Assembly (NCBI GenBank): GCA_033239525.1
Contig: BSYO01000033.1
Coordinates: forward strand, 12,496,901-12,560,900
DNA: 64,000 nucleotides
Direction: 5' to 3'
Source: Nepenthes gracilis
Taxonomy: Eukaryota > Streptophyta > Magnoliopsida > Caryophyllales > Nepenthaceae
The notes under the pieces are model-generated. The model searched no databases. It was not told the origin of the DNA and saw only the letters and a program-made list of their open reading frames with translations. Position numbers and translations under genes: made by a program. Shown here piece after piece: positions 1 to 13,000 of the stretch; positions within the stretch are counted from its first letter, which is position 1, and every line of letters begins with the position of its first letter.

Positions 1-960
1 ATAACTCATACAATAACCCAAATCCGGAAACACATCATTAACGCCGTCCTATGGAAACAATTGAAAATTCTACCACCTCACCTACAAGAATAAACATAGT
101 TAGCATCCCGAGTACAACACAACCACCAGTCGGAGACGTTGCCACCCATAACAACGACCCCCTTCCGGGTAGCCTTGCAAATAGATGACTAGTCGTGCCT
201 GCAAGTGCCTGATATCCACTCGAGTGTCCTAACTCTATAGACGCCAAACCATCTGCAACCATCCGCAGGTGTAATGGACGCCAACTAGGAGTAGTATATG
301 ATGGTGACCCTATACTTGGATCACCCTCGTCATTGCCTGAGACCGATCAGAGCAAAAATGTACATGACATATAGGAAAGGAACACGTGTATGGGCTTACA
401 CGATGACGTCTCTTCTTTACATGCTAGGAGTTAAAATTTCTAACTTCCTAACACGGAGGGCTAGTGATGGGTCTAGTATAATGAGCCAATCTAGAGTCCG
501 AATCGTAATAGATGGACAACCTGTAGAGATGCATCCAAGTCTAGTGCAAGGCCCTTGGAGGCCCAAGTAGTGCGACCTTGGATCGCCTGAAAGGTTATGG
601 GTCGAAGGGGCAAGGGACCAAATGTGCTCACAAAGATAGCCCAACACTCAGTAAATTTCAACCAAGAAATTTTTTTAAGATATCCTTCCTAGGATCCCAC
701 ATCACCCAAATTGGTAGGGGCAATTATGTGAATCACACCATAAAAGTCAGCATTACAATAGGCTCCCACAAGCTCCGAAGAGGCTCAAGAATATCCGCAG
801 AATCGCCGCCAACCACTCTCTTATGAGTACATTAAGCCGCCTCTGGTCGGGGCGCATACTCAAAATCGGGGCCCTTCATCTCATAAGCCGCCCGCGGGCC
901 GGGGCCACATCGAGCTCACTCTCCATCTCATAAGACGCCTCCTAATCGGGCACACACCGA
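1..960 (+). mobile_element. Internally deleted LTR element, right part, running into the gap
   Basis: The first 37 bases match the last bases of the 5' LTR at 32384-32420, followed at about 38 by the same primer-binding-like sequence. Bases 38-464 are a shortened internal region: up to about 268 they follow 32421-32655, then they jump to sequence matching 36708 onward. About 4 kb of interior seen in the intron copy is therefore missing. A second LTR begins near 465 after a purine-rich stretch (GGAGGGCTAG) and runs to the N gap. Its end holds the start of the CATAAG minisatellite typical of this LTR family. No coding capacity is seen. Relationship to the 31240-38265 copy is direct from sequence; the deletion model is inference. 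Confidence 0.8.
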
Positions 961-1060
961 NNNNNNNNNNNNNNNNNNNNNNNNNNNNNNNNNNNNNNNN
1001 NNNNNNNNNNNNNNNNNNNNNNNNNNNNNNNNNNNNNNNNNNNNNNNNNNNNNNNNNNNN
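961..1060. other. Assembly gap (100 N)
   Basis: Exactly 100 consecutive N, the conventional placeholder for a gap of unknown length. The 3' LTR of the preceding element is cut by it and unrelated sequence begins on the other side, so real distance and linkage are uncertain. Confidence 0.99.
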
Positions 1061-2130
1061 TTCTTGTCATGACCCAATGTTTATGTCAAATTTTTGGGAA
1101 AGCTAGTGTGACAACGCAGGCCCAAATCCTAAGACCCAACCCAGACTGGTCATGTGAAAATATCTCAAATCACAGAAAATTATCAATTATTTATTATTAC
1201 TTCTAACATCCATCGACATAAATGAATTCAAAATCATTAAATCGCTAAAAATTATCCTACCATAAATCATCTTCATAAATATATTAATAATATAATATTT
1301 ATAATCATAAATTATTCGAAATAAAAGAAATATTTTTCATTCTCACTCATATACCATTAACTTCAGAATCACCTCTACCTGACACTCAATGATAATTCCA
1401 CCAATCTCGATTAACACCTGTAATATCTCTTCAATCTAAAATTAAGAAAATACAAGAGTAAAATAAAATACCCAACAAGTAAACAAGATCAACAATACAT
1501 ATAATATCAGATTTATAAAATCAATAATCGCATACGATATATAATCACTATCCGGGATTTAATAACATATATCTATAACCCAAAAGCCATATGAACAACT
1601 GAACATCATGAATGCAACATGGATTTCACTGAATTTATTTATCAGCTTAATATAAGATCATTATTGTACGAGATACAATAATCTTCACTGTACGATATAA
1701 TAATAATTATTATGGATTTTATTCTGTTATAGTAAACCAAATGTGACATATTTATACTTCCAACTACGTGATAAACATGCTTATGCTATACAATATTTGT
1801 GTATCCCCATTACTCCTATAATCATCTGTGAGGATGTATCCAAAATATACTTATACAATCTATGATACCTCTCATCATTGATATTCCTAATATCATTATC
1901 TACAATGGTCACTAAACTATAAACGCCTCTCTTCAATATCAACAACTTTAATCTCAATAATGGAATAAATATTTAAAAAGATAAACTATTCTAAGGTCCT
2001 ATGAATCCCCATTCTCCCGCATATCACAGAAGTTTTTACATATTTTTTTACTTATTCATAGAATGCCAATAAAATATATACATACGGTCAAAACCAACAC
2101 AAAAATTGATTATCATGGAAATAGAAAAAA
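1061..2130 (-). mobile_element. Decayed LTR-like sequence, probably Ty3/gypsy, antisense
   Basis: AT-rich, non-coding. TGTCATGACCC at 1065 resembles the inverted terminus of plant Ty3/gypsy LTRs. The stretch near 1440-1500 (AGAAAATACAAGAG then AATACCCAACAAG) recalls the corresponding stretch of the solo LTR at 46400-46450. No open frame, primer site or second LTR could be tied to it. Assignment rests on these short resemblances only. Confidence 0.3.
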
Positions 2131-2135
2131 TGTAA

Positions 2136-3527
2136 GGCCCAAGCCCTTAATTTAGAGTAATCTTGATTAATTAAATTAATATAATTAAAATTGAGGTTAA
2201 AAGATATAAAATATTGGGTTAGAAGTTAAAATCGAATCGTATGACTTTAAGACTGAGTGAAACCTAACCTAATTAGAATTTTCCAATAATTGTATTAGAC
2301 TATAGTTAAATTTCAACGAGTAGTATATTATAGCATGCCTTATTATATTATAGCGTATATCGATATCCTAACCTATCATCACGGGTAAGAGCCAGCTGCC
2401 GACTATCTATATGCTACATATACGCATGTACCACCCATGAGTATCAATAAAGAACATATGATCTTTCGTTGTGCGAGAGTATACACAACCTAGGTTTCGA
2501 TTGTTCACTTCTTTAGTCGGTAAAGATTATTAGTCCTAATCTCTAAGAAAAATCGGAATTAAGTATGATTTAATAATATGAATTAAATAAGAACATGATA
2601 AGAAAAATACAAAAATTTTGTATAAACTGATCATATATTTGTTATGAAATTTCATGGCATATTATTAAAATTTGACATACTGATCATCTCGATATATTTT
2701 AATGCAAAGATATATATGATCATTGTTATATTATATGCCTTACTGAACTTTTGACTCACTTCTTATAATTTTTACTAACCTCCTCAGATAAGATGTATAG
2801 ATTCTTACCGGATAAACAGGAATGAAGATCGGTAGTATTCGAAGAGTTTAGTTTAGAGTTATATCAATGTTTAATGCTGTATTATGATTTTCGGGTAATA
2901 GTTAATGTGTTTGCTGTTGTCATGTAACTCTCTAATTATAATTAATGTATTAATTATAGGTCCGGACAGTTGTAGATTGTTGTATGTTGTAGTGTGATCT
3001 TTCAAACAACGGTTAATAGATTGTGATTTGTGATCGGATAATAATTAACTTGTTATATTATGTTCTGAATAGCATTAGAATGTTGTCAATGTACTATGGT
3101 ATCGGACAACAATTGCAGAGTCGTTAATATTGATTTTCGGTGTGATATATTATAGTTTATTTTATTTTCGTAGTCGTATACTCTAATTATGTATGAACAA
3201 GTATCACTCTTTACATCATGGTTGAGTCGGTGTCGAAACCATATCCACATGAGATGTGGCATATATTTTGGGTCATATATATGATGTTGCTTTTATTTAT
3301 TGTGGTTGGTTGAGATATCGACGTGAAATTCACATTTGGATGTTAATTAGATGATAAATTGGTTAATTAATAATTATTCGATTAAATGTTAATCACGAGA
3401 TCAGGATTTAAAACATGACAAATTAAATTGATATAAGAGAAGTTCTAAGAAGATGTTTTAATGATTGAGTTTGATTAATTTTAATTTAAGGATCTAATTT
3501 GATTAATGTTTTGTGATAGATTAAGAG
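2136..3527 (+). mobile_element. Probable Ty3/gypsy LTR and leader upstream of a broken gag
   Basis: The block opens with TGTAAGGCCC, a common start for plant Ty3/gypsy LTRs, and is followed by a gag remnant in the same orientation. It is AT-rich and non-coding. No clear primer-binding site and no sharp LTR end were found, so the LTR/leader border is unresolved. The call depends mostly on position upstream of gag. Confidence 0.35.
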
Positions 3528-3980
3528 ATGTCGGGACAAAGAGGCAACGCTTGATCAACTCACGATCGCAAGAAGGAATACTTGAACATTATGGCAATAA
3601 TGACGGATGAAATGGAATAGAGGGTTCGAGGTCACTTAACTGAGCCTATCCCAAATTTCGTGGTCTGGTGAATGACGGCTTACGATCGATTTACCAATAG
3701 AAGGGTGTCAAAATTTATGGATGATCTGGATTCGACGAAGGCAGAGATTTTGATTTGGAGGATCGCGAAAGTGTTTACAGTGATCCGATATCTGGAGGAA
3801 GACAAGATGACATTTGCCACGTACAAGTTAGATGGCAAGGCTGAACAATGGTGGTCAATGACGAAAAGACTCATGGACTTGGAAGATAAAGAGATCTCGT
3901 GGAACATGTTTGTGAAGACTTTCATGGACAAATACTTTTCGACAAGTCTTCGGGAGCAAAAGGAAGATGAGTTTGGTTGA
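3528..3980 (+). pseudogene. Ty3/gypsy gag remnant
   Basis: A 103-codon open stretch (3672-3980) matches the plant retrotransposon gag fold. It has the Trp-rich core (AEQWWSM), the region ending FMDKYFSTSLREQKEDEFG, and the spacing typical of Retrotrans_gag domains. Upstream, from the likely ATG at 3528, the same frame has several stop codons (after codon 8, near codon 35 and near 3670). Downstream it stops at 3980 with no zinc knuckle, protease or polymerase. It would have encoded the nucleocapsid-type structural protein of a Ty3/gypsy element. It is a dead 5' fragment. Confidence 0.75.
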
Positions 3981-3990
3981 GGTAAGGGAA

Positions 3991-4271
3991 TTGTATAATA
4001 CCCCAATATTTTAACTCGGATTTATTAGGTTATTAACTCAATATGGTTATAAATAAAGTTATTTTATAAAATAATAATTAGTAATAAATAATAATATTAA
4101 TAAATAGTGATAAAAAAATATTAATAACAAATAATAATAATAATGTAGTAATAATAATATTATTATTAGTATTAATATTAATATTATGTTTATGGCCCGC
4201 TCTCTCGCCCCACCTCTCGAAGCTTCCCGATCATCTCCTCCTTCCTCAACTTCTCACGTCACCAACGACCT
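3991..4271. other. AT-rich flank at the left edge of the 1 kb array
   Basis: Starts with TGTATAATACCCC, which could be an LTR start. A long run of ATA/TAATA repeats follows (4030-4190), then a short GC-rich stretch into the first unit of the array. TATAAATAAAGTT here also occurs near 19830 on the far side of the array. No gene is seen. Confidence 0.5.
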
Positions 4272-7200
4272 CTCAGCTAACCACTCTCCCTCGCCAGACG
4301 CTGCCCTTACCGACCCAAGATTTGCAGCACCAACTTCTCTTCTCAAAATTCTATATAAACCATCCTCCATTCCTTTTATCAAAGCCACGAGTGCGGCGGA
4401 ATAAGCATAGAGTGAATGGGGGAAAGAGAAAGAAAGCGAGAATGGTGAAAGTCATGTCGAAGAAGAGGAAGAAAAGGAGGTAAATGACCCGTTTATTTCA
4501 TTACCACCGGTACCTGCGCAGCCGTCGCCAGAGACATTACAGTAAAGCCGCTCTGGGCTCTCTTTGTCGTGCAGAGAAAAGTTAAAAGTATCAGGCGAGT
4601 GATACTCCTATTTTCTCCATTGGAAGTCTGTATTTCCTTTATTTTCTCTGTTTGCAAATATTTTACATATTTATTGAGTTATCCGTGACTTGCGACAGAG
4701 GAAGAGAGAGAAAAGTCAATCGAAATCAGAGAATAAACTACGATTATCATGAAAAACTATGTTAATAGTGATGAGGATGAAAAAATACTGTGGTTTACCA
4801 CAACATTGCCGTATGGTGGTGCCGATTTGCTACTCCAAACAAGCTAAGAGAGATTAGGGCAACGGCAGAGTAGGGAAAAGGAGGAGGAGAAGGAAGAAAA
4901 TGGATCTTGGGAAGGCCCAACGCCCTCAAGTGTTGACGGTCGTCCGATTTTAAATTTAATTGGACGGTTGCGATTAAATCTAATTATATAAAATTTCAGC
5001 CGTCCGTTTTAGTTAATCTAACGGCCAAAAATTCGTGATACGAATCCAATTTAAACTCGACTCGTCTTTCCTCCTAAAGCTCTTTACTCTCCTCTCAGAT
5101 CCTTTCCTCTCCAACTGATCTCTTGTCTCCGATGCTTCACCTAAATCTCCAAGCGCGAAAAATTTAACTGTCTTCTCCATTTCCTTTGTGCCTGGTCCAA
5201 ATCTTCATGATGAAGAACTCCTATTCGAAATTATCACAGTGTTTCTCTTCTTTTTCCTTACCGACCCGAGCTATTGCTAACCACTCTCCTCGCGCACGCC
5301 CTTACCGACCCAAGATTTGCAGCACCAACTTCTCTTCTCAAATTCTATATAAACCATCCTCCATTCCTTTTATCAAAGCCACGAGTGCGAGCGGAATAAG
5401 CATAAGTGAATGGGGAAAAGAAAGAAAGCGAGAATGGTGAAAGTCATGTGAAGAGAAAGGAAGAAAGGAGGTAAATGGCCGTTTATTTCATTACCACCGG
5501 TACTGGCCCGGCCGTCGCCGGAGACATTACCGTCGAGCCGCTTTCTGGCTGCTGCGCCGTGCGAAAAGTTGAAAGTATCGAGTGATACTCCTATTTTCTC
5601 CATTGGAAATACGTATTTCCTTTATTTTCTGTTTGCAAATATTTCGCGTATTTATTGAGTTATCCAAGTGACTTGCGACAGAGGAAAGAGAGAAAGTCAA
5701 TCGAAATCGAGAGAATAAACTTCGATTATCATGAAAAACTATGTTAATAGTGATGAGGATGAAAAATACCGAGGGTTTGATAGCGGCGTCGTCGTATGGT
5801 GCCGAGTTGCCATCGGAGCCTTTGCTTTGGAAGAGAGATTAGGGCAACGGTAGGGAAAGGAGGAGGAGAAGGAGAAAATGGATTAGGGGGCGTCGGCGCC
5901 TCAAAGTGTTGACAGTCGTAGATTTTAAATTTAATTGGATGGTTTGCGATTAAATCTAATTATATAAAATTTCAACCCGTCGTTTTTAGTTAATCTAACG
6001 GCGAAAAATTACGTATCGAGAACCCTAATTTAAACCTCGAATTTTCGTCTTTCCTCCTAAAGCTCTTTACTCTCCTCTTGTATCCTTTCCTCTCGCTTGA
6101 TCTCTTGTCTCCGATGCTTAGCTCCAAATCTCGCGGCGAGCACTCGAATCATCTTCTGTCTCCGAGCGTTGGTCCAGATCTCTCGCGGATGCGCGATCAA
6201 ACCCTATTCGAGCTATTGCTATTTCTCTTCTTTTTCCCTTGCAGGCCATTTATTGCTAACCCTCTCTCCCTCGCGTGACATTTGCCCTTCAGGCCAAGAT
6301 TTGCGGCACTGGCTTCTCTTCTCAAAATTCTATATAAACCATCCTCCATTCCTTTTATCAAAGCCACGAGTGCGTGAGAATAAACATAGAGTGAATGGGG
6401 GAAAGAAAGAAAAGCGAAAATGGTGAAAGTCATGTCGAAGAGAGGAAGAAAAGGAGGTAAATGACCCGTTTATTTCATTACCACATAAATTTTTGCCTTA
6501 TGCGCCCATCGCCGGAAATATTCTGATCAGCCAGCTACGAGGAGGCACTCTTGTCGTGCGGAGAAAAGTTAAAAGTATCCCGGGCGAGTGATACTCCATA
6601 TTTTCTCCATTGGAAGTGCAATATTCCTTTATTTTCTCTGTTTGCAAATATTTTACATATTTATTGAGTTATCGTGACTTGGCAGAGGAAGAGAGAGAAA
6701 TCAATCGAAATCGGAAGAATAAACTACGATTATCATGAAAAACTATGTTAATAGTGATGGTCTTAATGACAGAGCTCGGATTCGAATGACAGGACCGTCA
6801 CGGTGAAATTTTGAATAGTCCAAAATGTGATTACACGTCGTGGCTTGACTTTAATAAATTCTATGTCATTTAAACAAAATCATTGATAATCGCAAATTTA
6901 TAAATCACATAAATGTCCATAATAATGACTAATAACCCGATAAAATAGCATTCGATGTCCCTGATATATCAATCTCATAAAGAAATCTCATAAAAGTTGA
7001 GCGATGAATTCAATCACCCAGAGATCTTAAATCTCCGTCAGAAGAGCCTCGAACTCTGATATATATTTTTATCGTAATTTCTGTCCCAAAAGTCGCGTGA
7101 TCTTGATCTTGATGTCAACTGTCTAATCTTGTGCGATAAAGCGGGGTGGTAATTATGACAGTGATAATAATAAAAAATGAGTATCATGATAACAATCTCG

Positions 7201-7560
7201 GATATTAAACTATCAAGATCTCAAATATAAATCTAATCATCTCTTATGTCAGCCCAATTACAACCTACGTCGTAAATACGACTCTAGGCAAATTAGGTCC
7301 CCTGAGGAACAGCACATCCCGCTTGACAGAGTGCCAATAAACAACGATGATCCCACAGGTCAGAAACGTCGGCGATGATTGGGAATTTCCACAGGTCTAT
7401 ATGTAGGGCGTGAGCGACTGGCTGTCAATGCTCGATAAAACGACATGGATTACTTTGAATCGAATATCATAAAATCACGATCCATGGATTTAAAAGTACC
7501 TTTCATGGATTCAACTAAATCCCGGCTACAAGAGATATCAATGATGATGGTATCACAATG

Positions 7561-8042
7561 AATCTCCTTGGATTCATTCTACCACAAAGGACTCAAAGGC
7601 CGCATTTACGCCCTGATTTACTGGTGTCGCAACGAGTATCCATGGTATCCAACTACCCCTGCCGGGGCCCTCCTGAAGATACTGCATCGGTAGCTCCTGG
7701 CCGATACCACTCCGATACTTTCGCCAATGATATCCGTATATCATCTCATTTACTGCCACTTGCAAGCAGGAAGATCCCCTTGACTCCATTATAACAGATT
7801 ACAAGCACTTGATTATCACTTAAATCGAGGTCACAACCCATTTGAGATAATAAGAATCTCCTTAGATCTTATTCTACCACCGCAACCAAAGGCCGCGCAT
7901 TTACGCCTCCCAATCTTACCGGTAAGTGCAACGATGCTATCCACAGATTCAACTACCTCTTACAGCCCTCCCACAGAGGGTCAGACCAAGAAGATGCCGA
8001 TACCATCCGCGATACTTCACCAAATGATATCCTTGATATCCT
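7561..8042 (+). repeat. Imperfect ~190 bp direct repeat, two copies 294 bp apart
   Basis: Copy one (about 7561-7752) and copy two (about 7855-8042) share AATCTCCTT, ATTCTACCAC, AAAGGCCGC, CATTTACGCC, GCAACGA and AATGATATCC in the same order. Such internal duplications are common inside long plant LTRs. No function is assigned. Confidence 0.65.
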
Positions 8043-8689
8043 TTTCACGATGGTCACGTGGTATAAAAGCATCCCTCATAAATGATAAGCGTCACGTAAA
8101 TTGCTCGGCGTGATACGAAAATCGATGTCGAATAAGTGAGTAGCAGCCTAGGTGTATTAAGCGCCGTTCATTGAAATCGTAGGGTTTCTAAATGCTCTTT
8201 CATTTTAATAGTAGAAATTGACAATCAAATACTCCGCTGTCGGGTATAACACGAAAGTTTTCGACCATTATGATGGGGAGCGTCGTTGGTCTTGTGAAAT
8301 AAATCTTAAGATAGTCAAATCAATAGCGAGGAATGTTTCTCAGGGCGTACAAAGGCATACCAAAGTCGAATATGATTTTGTGTTTAATTCAACAAAGCTC
8401 AGTATTCTTGGTACATTACGAGCGTCTGTTAAAGTAAGCGTCTTTACTTTTATTAAGTTCCATCCCCAATGATATTTATTTTATTCACAAACAATCAATA
8501 TACATACCTAATTATTATTACAGAAGTTTGAGTATATTTTGAAATGTACATATACAAAGGGTAAATGCCTTTTATATGTACCATTTTTATTCTCATGTAT
8601 ACCCATATGTCCACACATAAACATACATATATTTTCATTATCCATCTACATTCATACACACTTATACATTCCCTTATATATATATTTAT

Positions 8690-8830
8690 ACAAAACACTT
8701 TCACATATTAACATACATATATATATTTTTATATATATATATATATACCCACATACACAATCTAATATACACACACACATATATCCATATATATATATAT
8801 ACACACACACACACCTATATATATATATAC
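8690..8830. repeat. TA and CA/AC microsatellites
   Basis: Alternating TATA and ACAC runs, continuing as a looser CACA-rich tract to about 9060. The open frames predicted here are products of low complexity. Confidence 0.9.
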
Positions 8831-10035
8831 GCCCTCACATATCCTGCCATCCAAATCCACACACACTCACACCAATTTGCCCAGCTCACAGCCCACACCA
8901 ACACACACCCAGCCCAACACCTGGTCCCCTAAAACACCTACACACAGAGCCCAGCGTACACACAGCACGCCAGCCCATCACGCAGCTGTTTCTGCTGCAC
9001 ACACGCACACACAGCTCACGCACTCAGCTGCAACACGCACACACCGTCCCACACTCGACAGCTTCACGGCCAGACATACACGTATGTATACCGTAGAATA
9101 CGAATGGCATACCCTCTTCTGAGGCCTATCACGTTGTCGAAGCCATACCAAATATACGAACAGAGCACGAGGCTCTGTTCTGGTGCCTCCAATAGATTTC
9201 CACCGAAATGAATGAAAATCCCAACCTTTCTTTTCACATTCAACAAATAAAATTTGGGGAATTGTTGACTCATAAATTTTGGCCCTCAATTTCTACTTGA
9301 AGCCCATGAACATTTTTTCGAAACCTGCATCCCAGAAATCGGACTCTGTTTTCCCAATGTTCACTTTTCCACAGTTTCCACCACATCACGATATACCCAA
9401 ATCAATTAACAATCATGAAGATTGAGGAAGTGAAGGAGTCAATTTATATGCAAGAAGAGAAACGACAATAAGAAGAGATCACTTGCGATTCGAATAGAAT
9501 TGACAGTAGAGGTTCACTTGCAATTAGAGGAGAAATGACAGTAGACGGGATTCACTTGCCTCAATTTCGTTTTCCTTCTTCTGGTAATGACGGCGGCGGC
9601 ACAAATCGACGACGGCAACGGCAACGGCTTCAACCGCAACGATCGGCAACGGCGACGACTTCAACGGCAGCAATCGGCAACGGCGACGGCTTCGGTGACT
9701 TTGCTCTGCTTCGGCTTCAGATTTGGGGATGGTGGCTTCGGTACCGATTGATGTCGGTGACGGAAGAAACCCACTCGGACGATGACGGCGACGGCAACCA
9801 GACACAACACCGCGGCAAGACAACCACTAGGCCTCACTCCGCTCTCCCTCTCCGCTCGACCTCCTCCCCTCTAACCCTACGGCCATCTTAATTTAAAGGG
9901 AAGGGCCGGTTAGGGTTTGCCCAATCTTTCCATTTCGAGCGTCCGATTTACTTCCTCCTTGCCGCGCCGTTCTTTTCTCTCTCCTTCTTTCCCCCCCCTT
10001 CCTCCTTCCTTCTTCGTCCTTCTCCTTCGTTCCTT

Positions 10036-10038
<3 letters not shown>

Positions 10039-10077
<39 letters not shown>
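10039..10077. repeat. (CT)n microsatellite
   Basis: An uninterrupted CT dinucleotide run of about 39 bases after a CT-rich tract, followed by TTA trinucleotide repeats near 10112-10160. Confidence 0.95.
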
Positions 10078-10079
<2 letters not shown>

Positions 10080-13000
10080 CGTGAAATCCTTTCCTTCTTT
10101 TCTGTTTTGTTTTTTATTATTATTATTATTACTTATTATTATTACTTATTTTATTATTATATTATATATATTATAAACATATTTTAATATATATATTTAT
10201 TTTATTATTAATTATTTTATATCTATTATTATTTTATTAATTATTATATTCTAATTAATATTTATTATAATTATTATTCATCATAATTATTATTAAAATT
10301 TATTAATATATCCTTCAATATATATATTTATATTTATTTATTTGTCTCACTTTAAAAATATTTATTCGTTATCTAATTCTTATATTTAATATCTTAACCT
10401 AAATTTTTAATATTTTATTTATTATTTATATTTTATTTTTATTTATTAGTTAAACTAGAATTTAATTTAGTTGAGCAAATATTTATCCACGATTTTGATT
10501 AATGACTCTAAATTTATTAGGCCCAAGTATCAGCGATTCGATGAGTCATTACAACCGTGTTTATATTTTTATACCGAATTACGAAATTTTATATATTAAA
10601 GTATTTAAAAATAATTATAATAGAATTAAAATTATTAGAAGTTATAGATGAGGATGAAAAATAGGTGTTTCAATGGCCAGCGTCGTCGTATGGTGTCGAT
10701 TTGCCGTCGGGCAATGCTTTGAAAGAGAGATTAGGGCACGGCAGAGTAGGGAAAAGGAGGAGGAGAAGGGAAAATGGATTAGGGCGTCCAACGCCTCAAG
10801 TGTTGGCCGCCGTCCAGATTTTAAATTTAAGTGGGCCGGTTGCGATTAAATCTAATTATACAAAATTTCAACATCAGTTTTGGTTAATCTAACGTGACCA
10901 AAAAAATTACGTATACAAGAACCACAATTTAAACCTCAAATTTTTTCGTATTTCCCCTCTAAAGCTCTGCCTCTCATCTTGTATCCTTTCCTCTCAGCTT
11001 CGATCTCGGGTCTCCCATGCTTCGCTCCAAATCTCAGCGGCGAGCACTCGAATCTTGTCTTCTCTCCAGCGTTGGTCCAAATCTCTCGCGGATGCATGAT
11101 AAACCCTATTCGAGCTATTGCTATGTTTCTCTTCTTTTTCTTAGGCAGGAGCTATTGCTAACTTTCTCTCCTCGCCGAGGCCTTCCCTTACCAGGCCCAA
11201 GATTTGCGGCACAAATTCTCTTCTCAAAATTCTATATAAACCATCATCCATTCCCTTGTATCAAAGCCACGAGGTGCGGCGGGAATAAACATAAAAGTGA
11301 ATGGGGAAAGAAGAAAGCGAGAATGGTGAAAGTGATATCGAAGAAGAGGAAGGAAGAAGGTAAATGACGTTTATTTCATTACCTGGGTACTTTTGCGGCC
11401 GTCGCCGGGGCATTTACCGTGTCGATACGGCTCTGCTGCGCCAAATCTGAGAGAAAAGTTGAAAGTATCGGCGAGTGATACTCCTATTTTCTCCATTGGA
11501 AATCTGTATTTCCTTTATTTTCTCATTTTTGCAAATATTTTACATATTTATTGAGTTATCGTGACTTATGACAGAGGAAGAGAGAAAGAAATCAATCGAA
11601 ATCGAGAGAATAAACTACAATTATCATGAAAAACTATGTTAATAATGATGAGGATGAAAAATACCGGGGTTTATTGGCGCGATAAATCGTATAGTTAGAG
11701 GTTGCCGATTTGGGCCTTTGCTTTGGAAGAGATTAGGGCAACGGCAGAGTAGGGAAAGGGGAGGGAGGAAGAAAATGGATTCGGGCGTCAGCTATTTCAA
11801 ATGTTAATGGCCAGTCCGATTTTAAATTTAATTGAATGATTCTACGATTAAATCTAATTATACAAAATATCAACCGTCCGTTTTGGTTAATCTATGGCCA
11901 AAAATTCGTATCATCGAGAACCTAATTTAAACCTCGAATTTTCGTCTTTCCCTCCAAAGCTCTGCACTCTCCTCTTGTATCCTTTCCTCTCGACTTCGAT
12001 CTCTGGTCTCCCATGCTTCGCCCAGATCTCGTAGCGAGCACTCAATCGGTCTTCTGTCTCCGAGCGTTGGTCCAAATCTCTCGCGGATCATGATAAACTA
12101 TTCGAGCTATTGCTATGTTTCTCTTCTTTTTCCTTACCGGCCGAGCTATTGCTAACCACTCCCCCTCTTGAGAAGCGCCCTTCACAGGCCAAAGATTTGC
12201 AGCACCAACTTCTCTTCTCAAATTCTATATAAACCATCCTCCATTCCTTTTATCAAAGCCAAAGAGTGCGCCGAATAAACATAGAGTGAATGGGGAAAGA
12301 GAAGAAAGTGAGAATGGGAAAGTCATGTCAAAGAAGAGGAAGAAAAGGAGGTAAATGGCCCGTTTATTTCATTACCACCCGTACTGCCTTGTAGCATCTA
12401 GAGGCATTGCAGGTGGCCGCTACGGGCTGCGCGTGCGAGAGAAAAGTTGAAAGTATCGGGTGATACTCCCTATTTTCTCTATTGCAAATCTTGTATTTCC
12501 TTTATTTTCTCTATTTGTAAATATTTTACATATTTATTGATTATCCGTGACTTGCGTGAGAGGAAGAGAGAGAACTCAATGTGCCGTCGGGCAATGCTTT
12601 GAAAGAGATTAGCAACGGCAGAGTAGGGAAAAAGGAGGAGAAGGAAGAAAATGGATTCGGGGGGCGTCCAACGCCTCAAGTGTTGACCGCCGTCCGATTT
12701 TAAATTTAAGTGGACGGTTGCGATTAAATCTAATTATACAAAATTTCAACCGTCCGTTTTGGTTAATCTAACGGCCAAAAATTCTGTATACAAGAACCCT
12801 AATTTAAACCTCAAATTTTCGTATTTCCCTCCTAAAGCTCTGCACTCTCATCTTGTATCCTTTCCTCTCCAGCTTCGATCTCAGGTCTCCCATGCTTCGC
12901 TCCAAATCTCCAGCGGCGAGCACTCGAATCTGTCTTCTCTGTCTCCAGCGTTGGTCCAAATCTCTCGCGGATGCGCAGTAAACCCTATTCGAGCTATTGC

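Larger units (their letters stand above)
6761..10645. mobile_element. ~3.9 kb insertion splitting the third array unit
   Basis: The unit sequence stops after GTTAATAGTGATG at about 6760 and resumes at about 10646 with GATGAGGATGAAAAAT, so GATG is shared by both junctions. The inserted DNA is unlike the array. It holds non-coding sequence with an imperfect 294 bp direct duplication (7561-8042), TA and CA microsatellites (8690-8830), a CT-rich leader-like part, a long CT run, a TTA-rich tract, and GATGAGTCATTACA near 10540, which resembles the end of a plant Ty3/gypsy LTR. No gag, pol or transposase frame was recognised. It may be a non-autonomous LTR derivative or several nested pieces. Confidence 0.6.

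Noticed and set aside
8539..9096. 185-codon plus frame rich in Ile, Tyr, His, Thr
   Set aside because: Made of TA and CA microsatellite DNA.
9535..9891. 118-codon plus frame rich in Gln, Arg, Thr, Asp
   Set aside because: Repetitive CGGCAACGG-type triplets open both strands; no domain and it sits in a leader-like segment.
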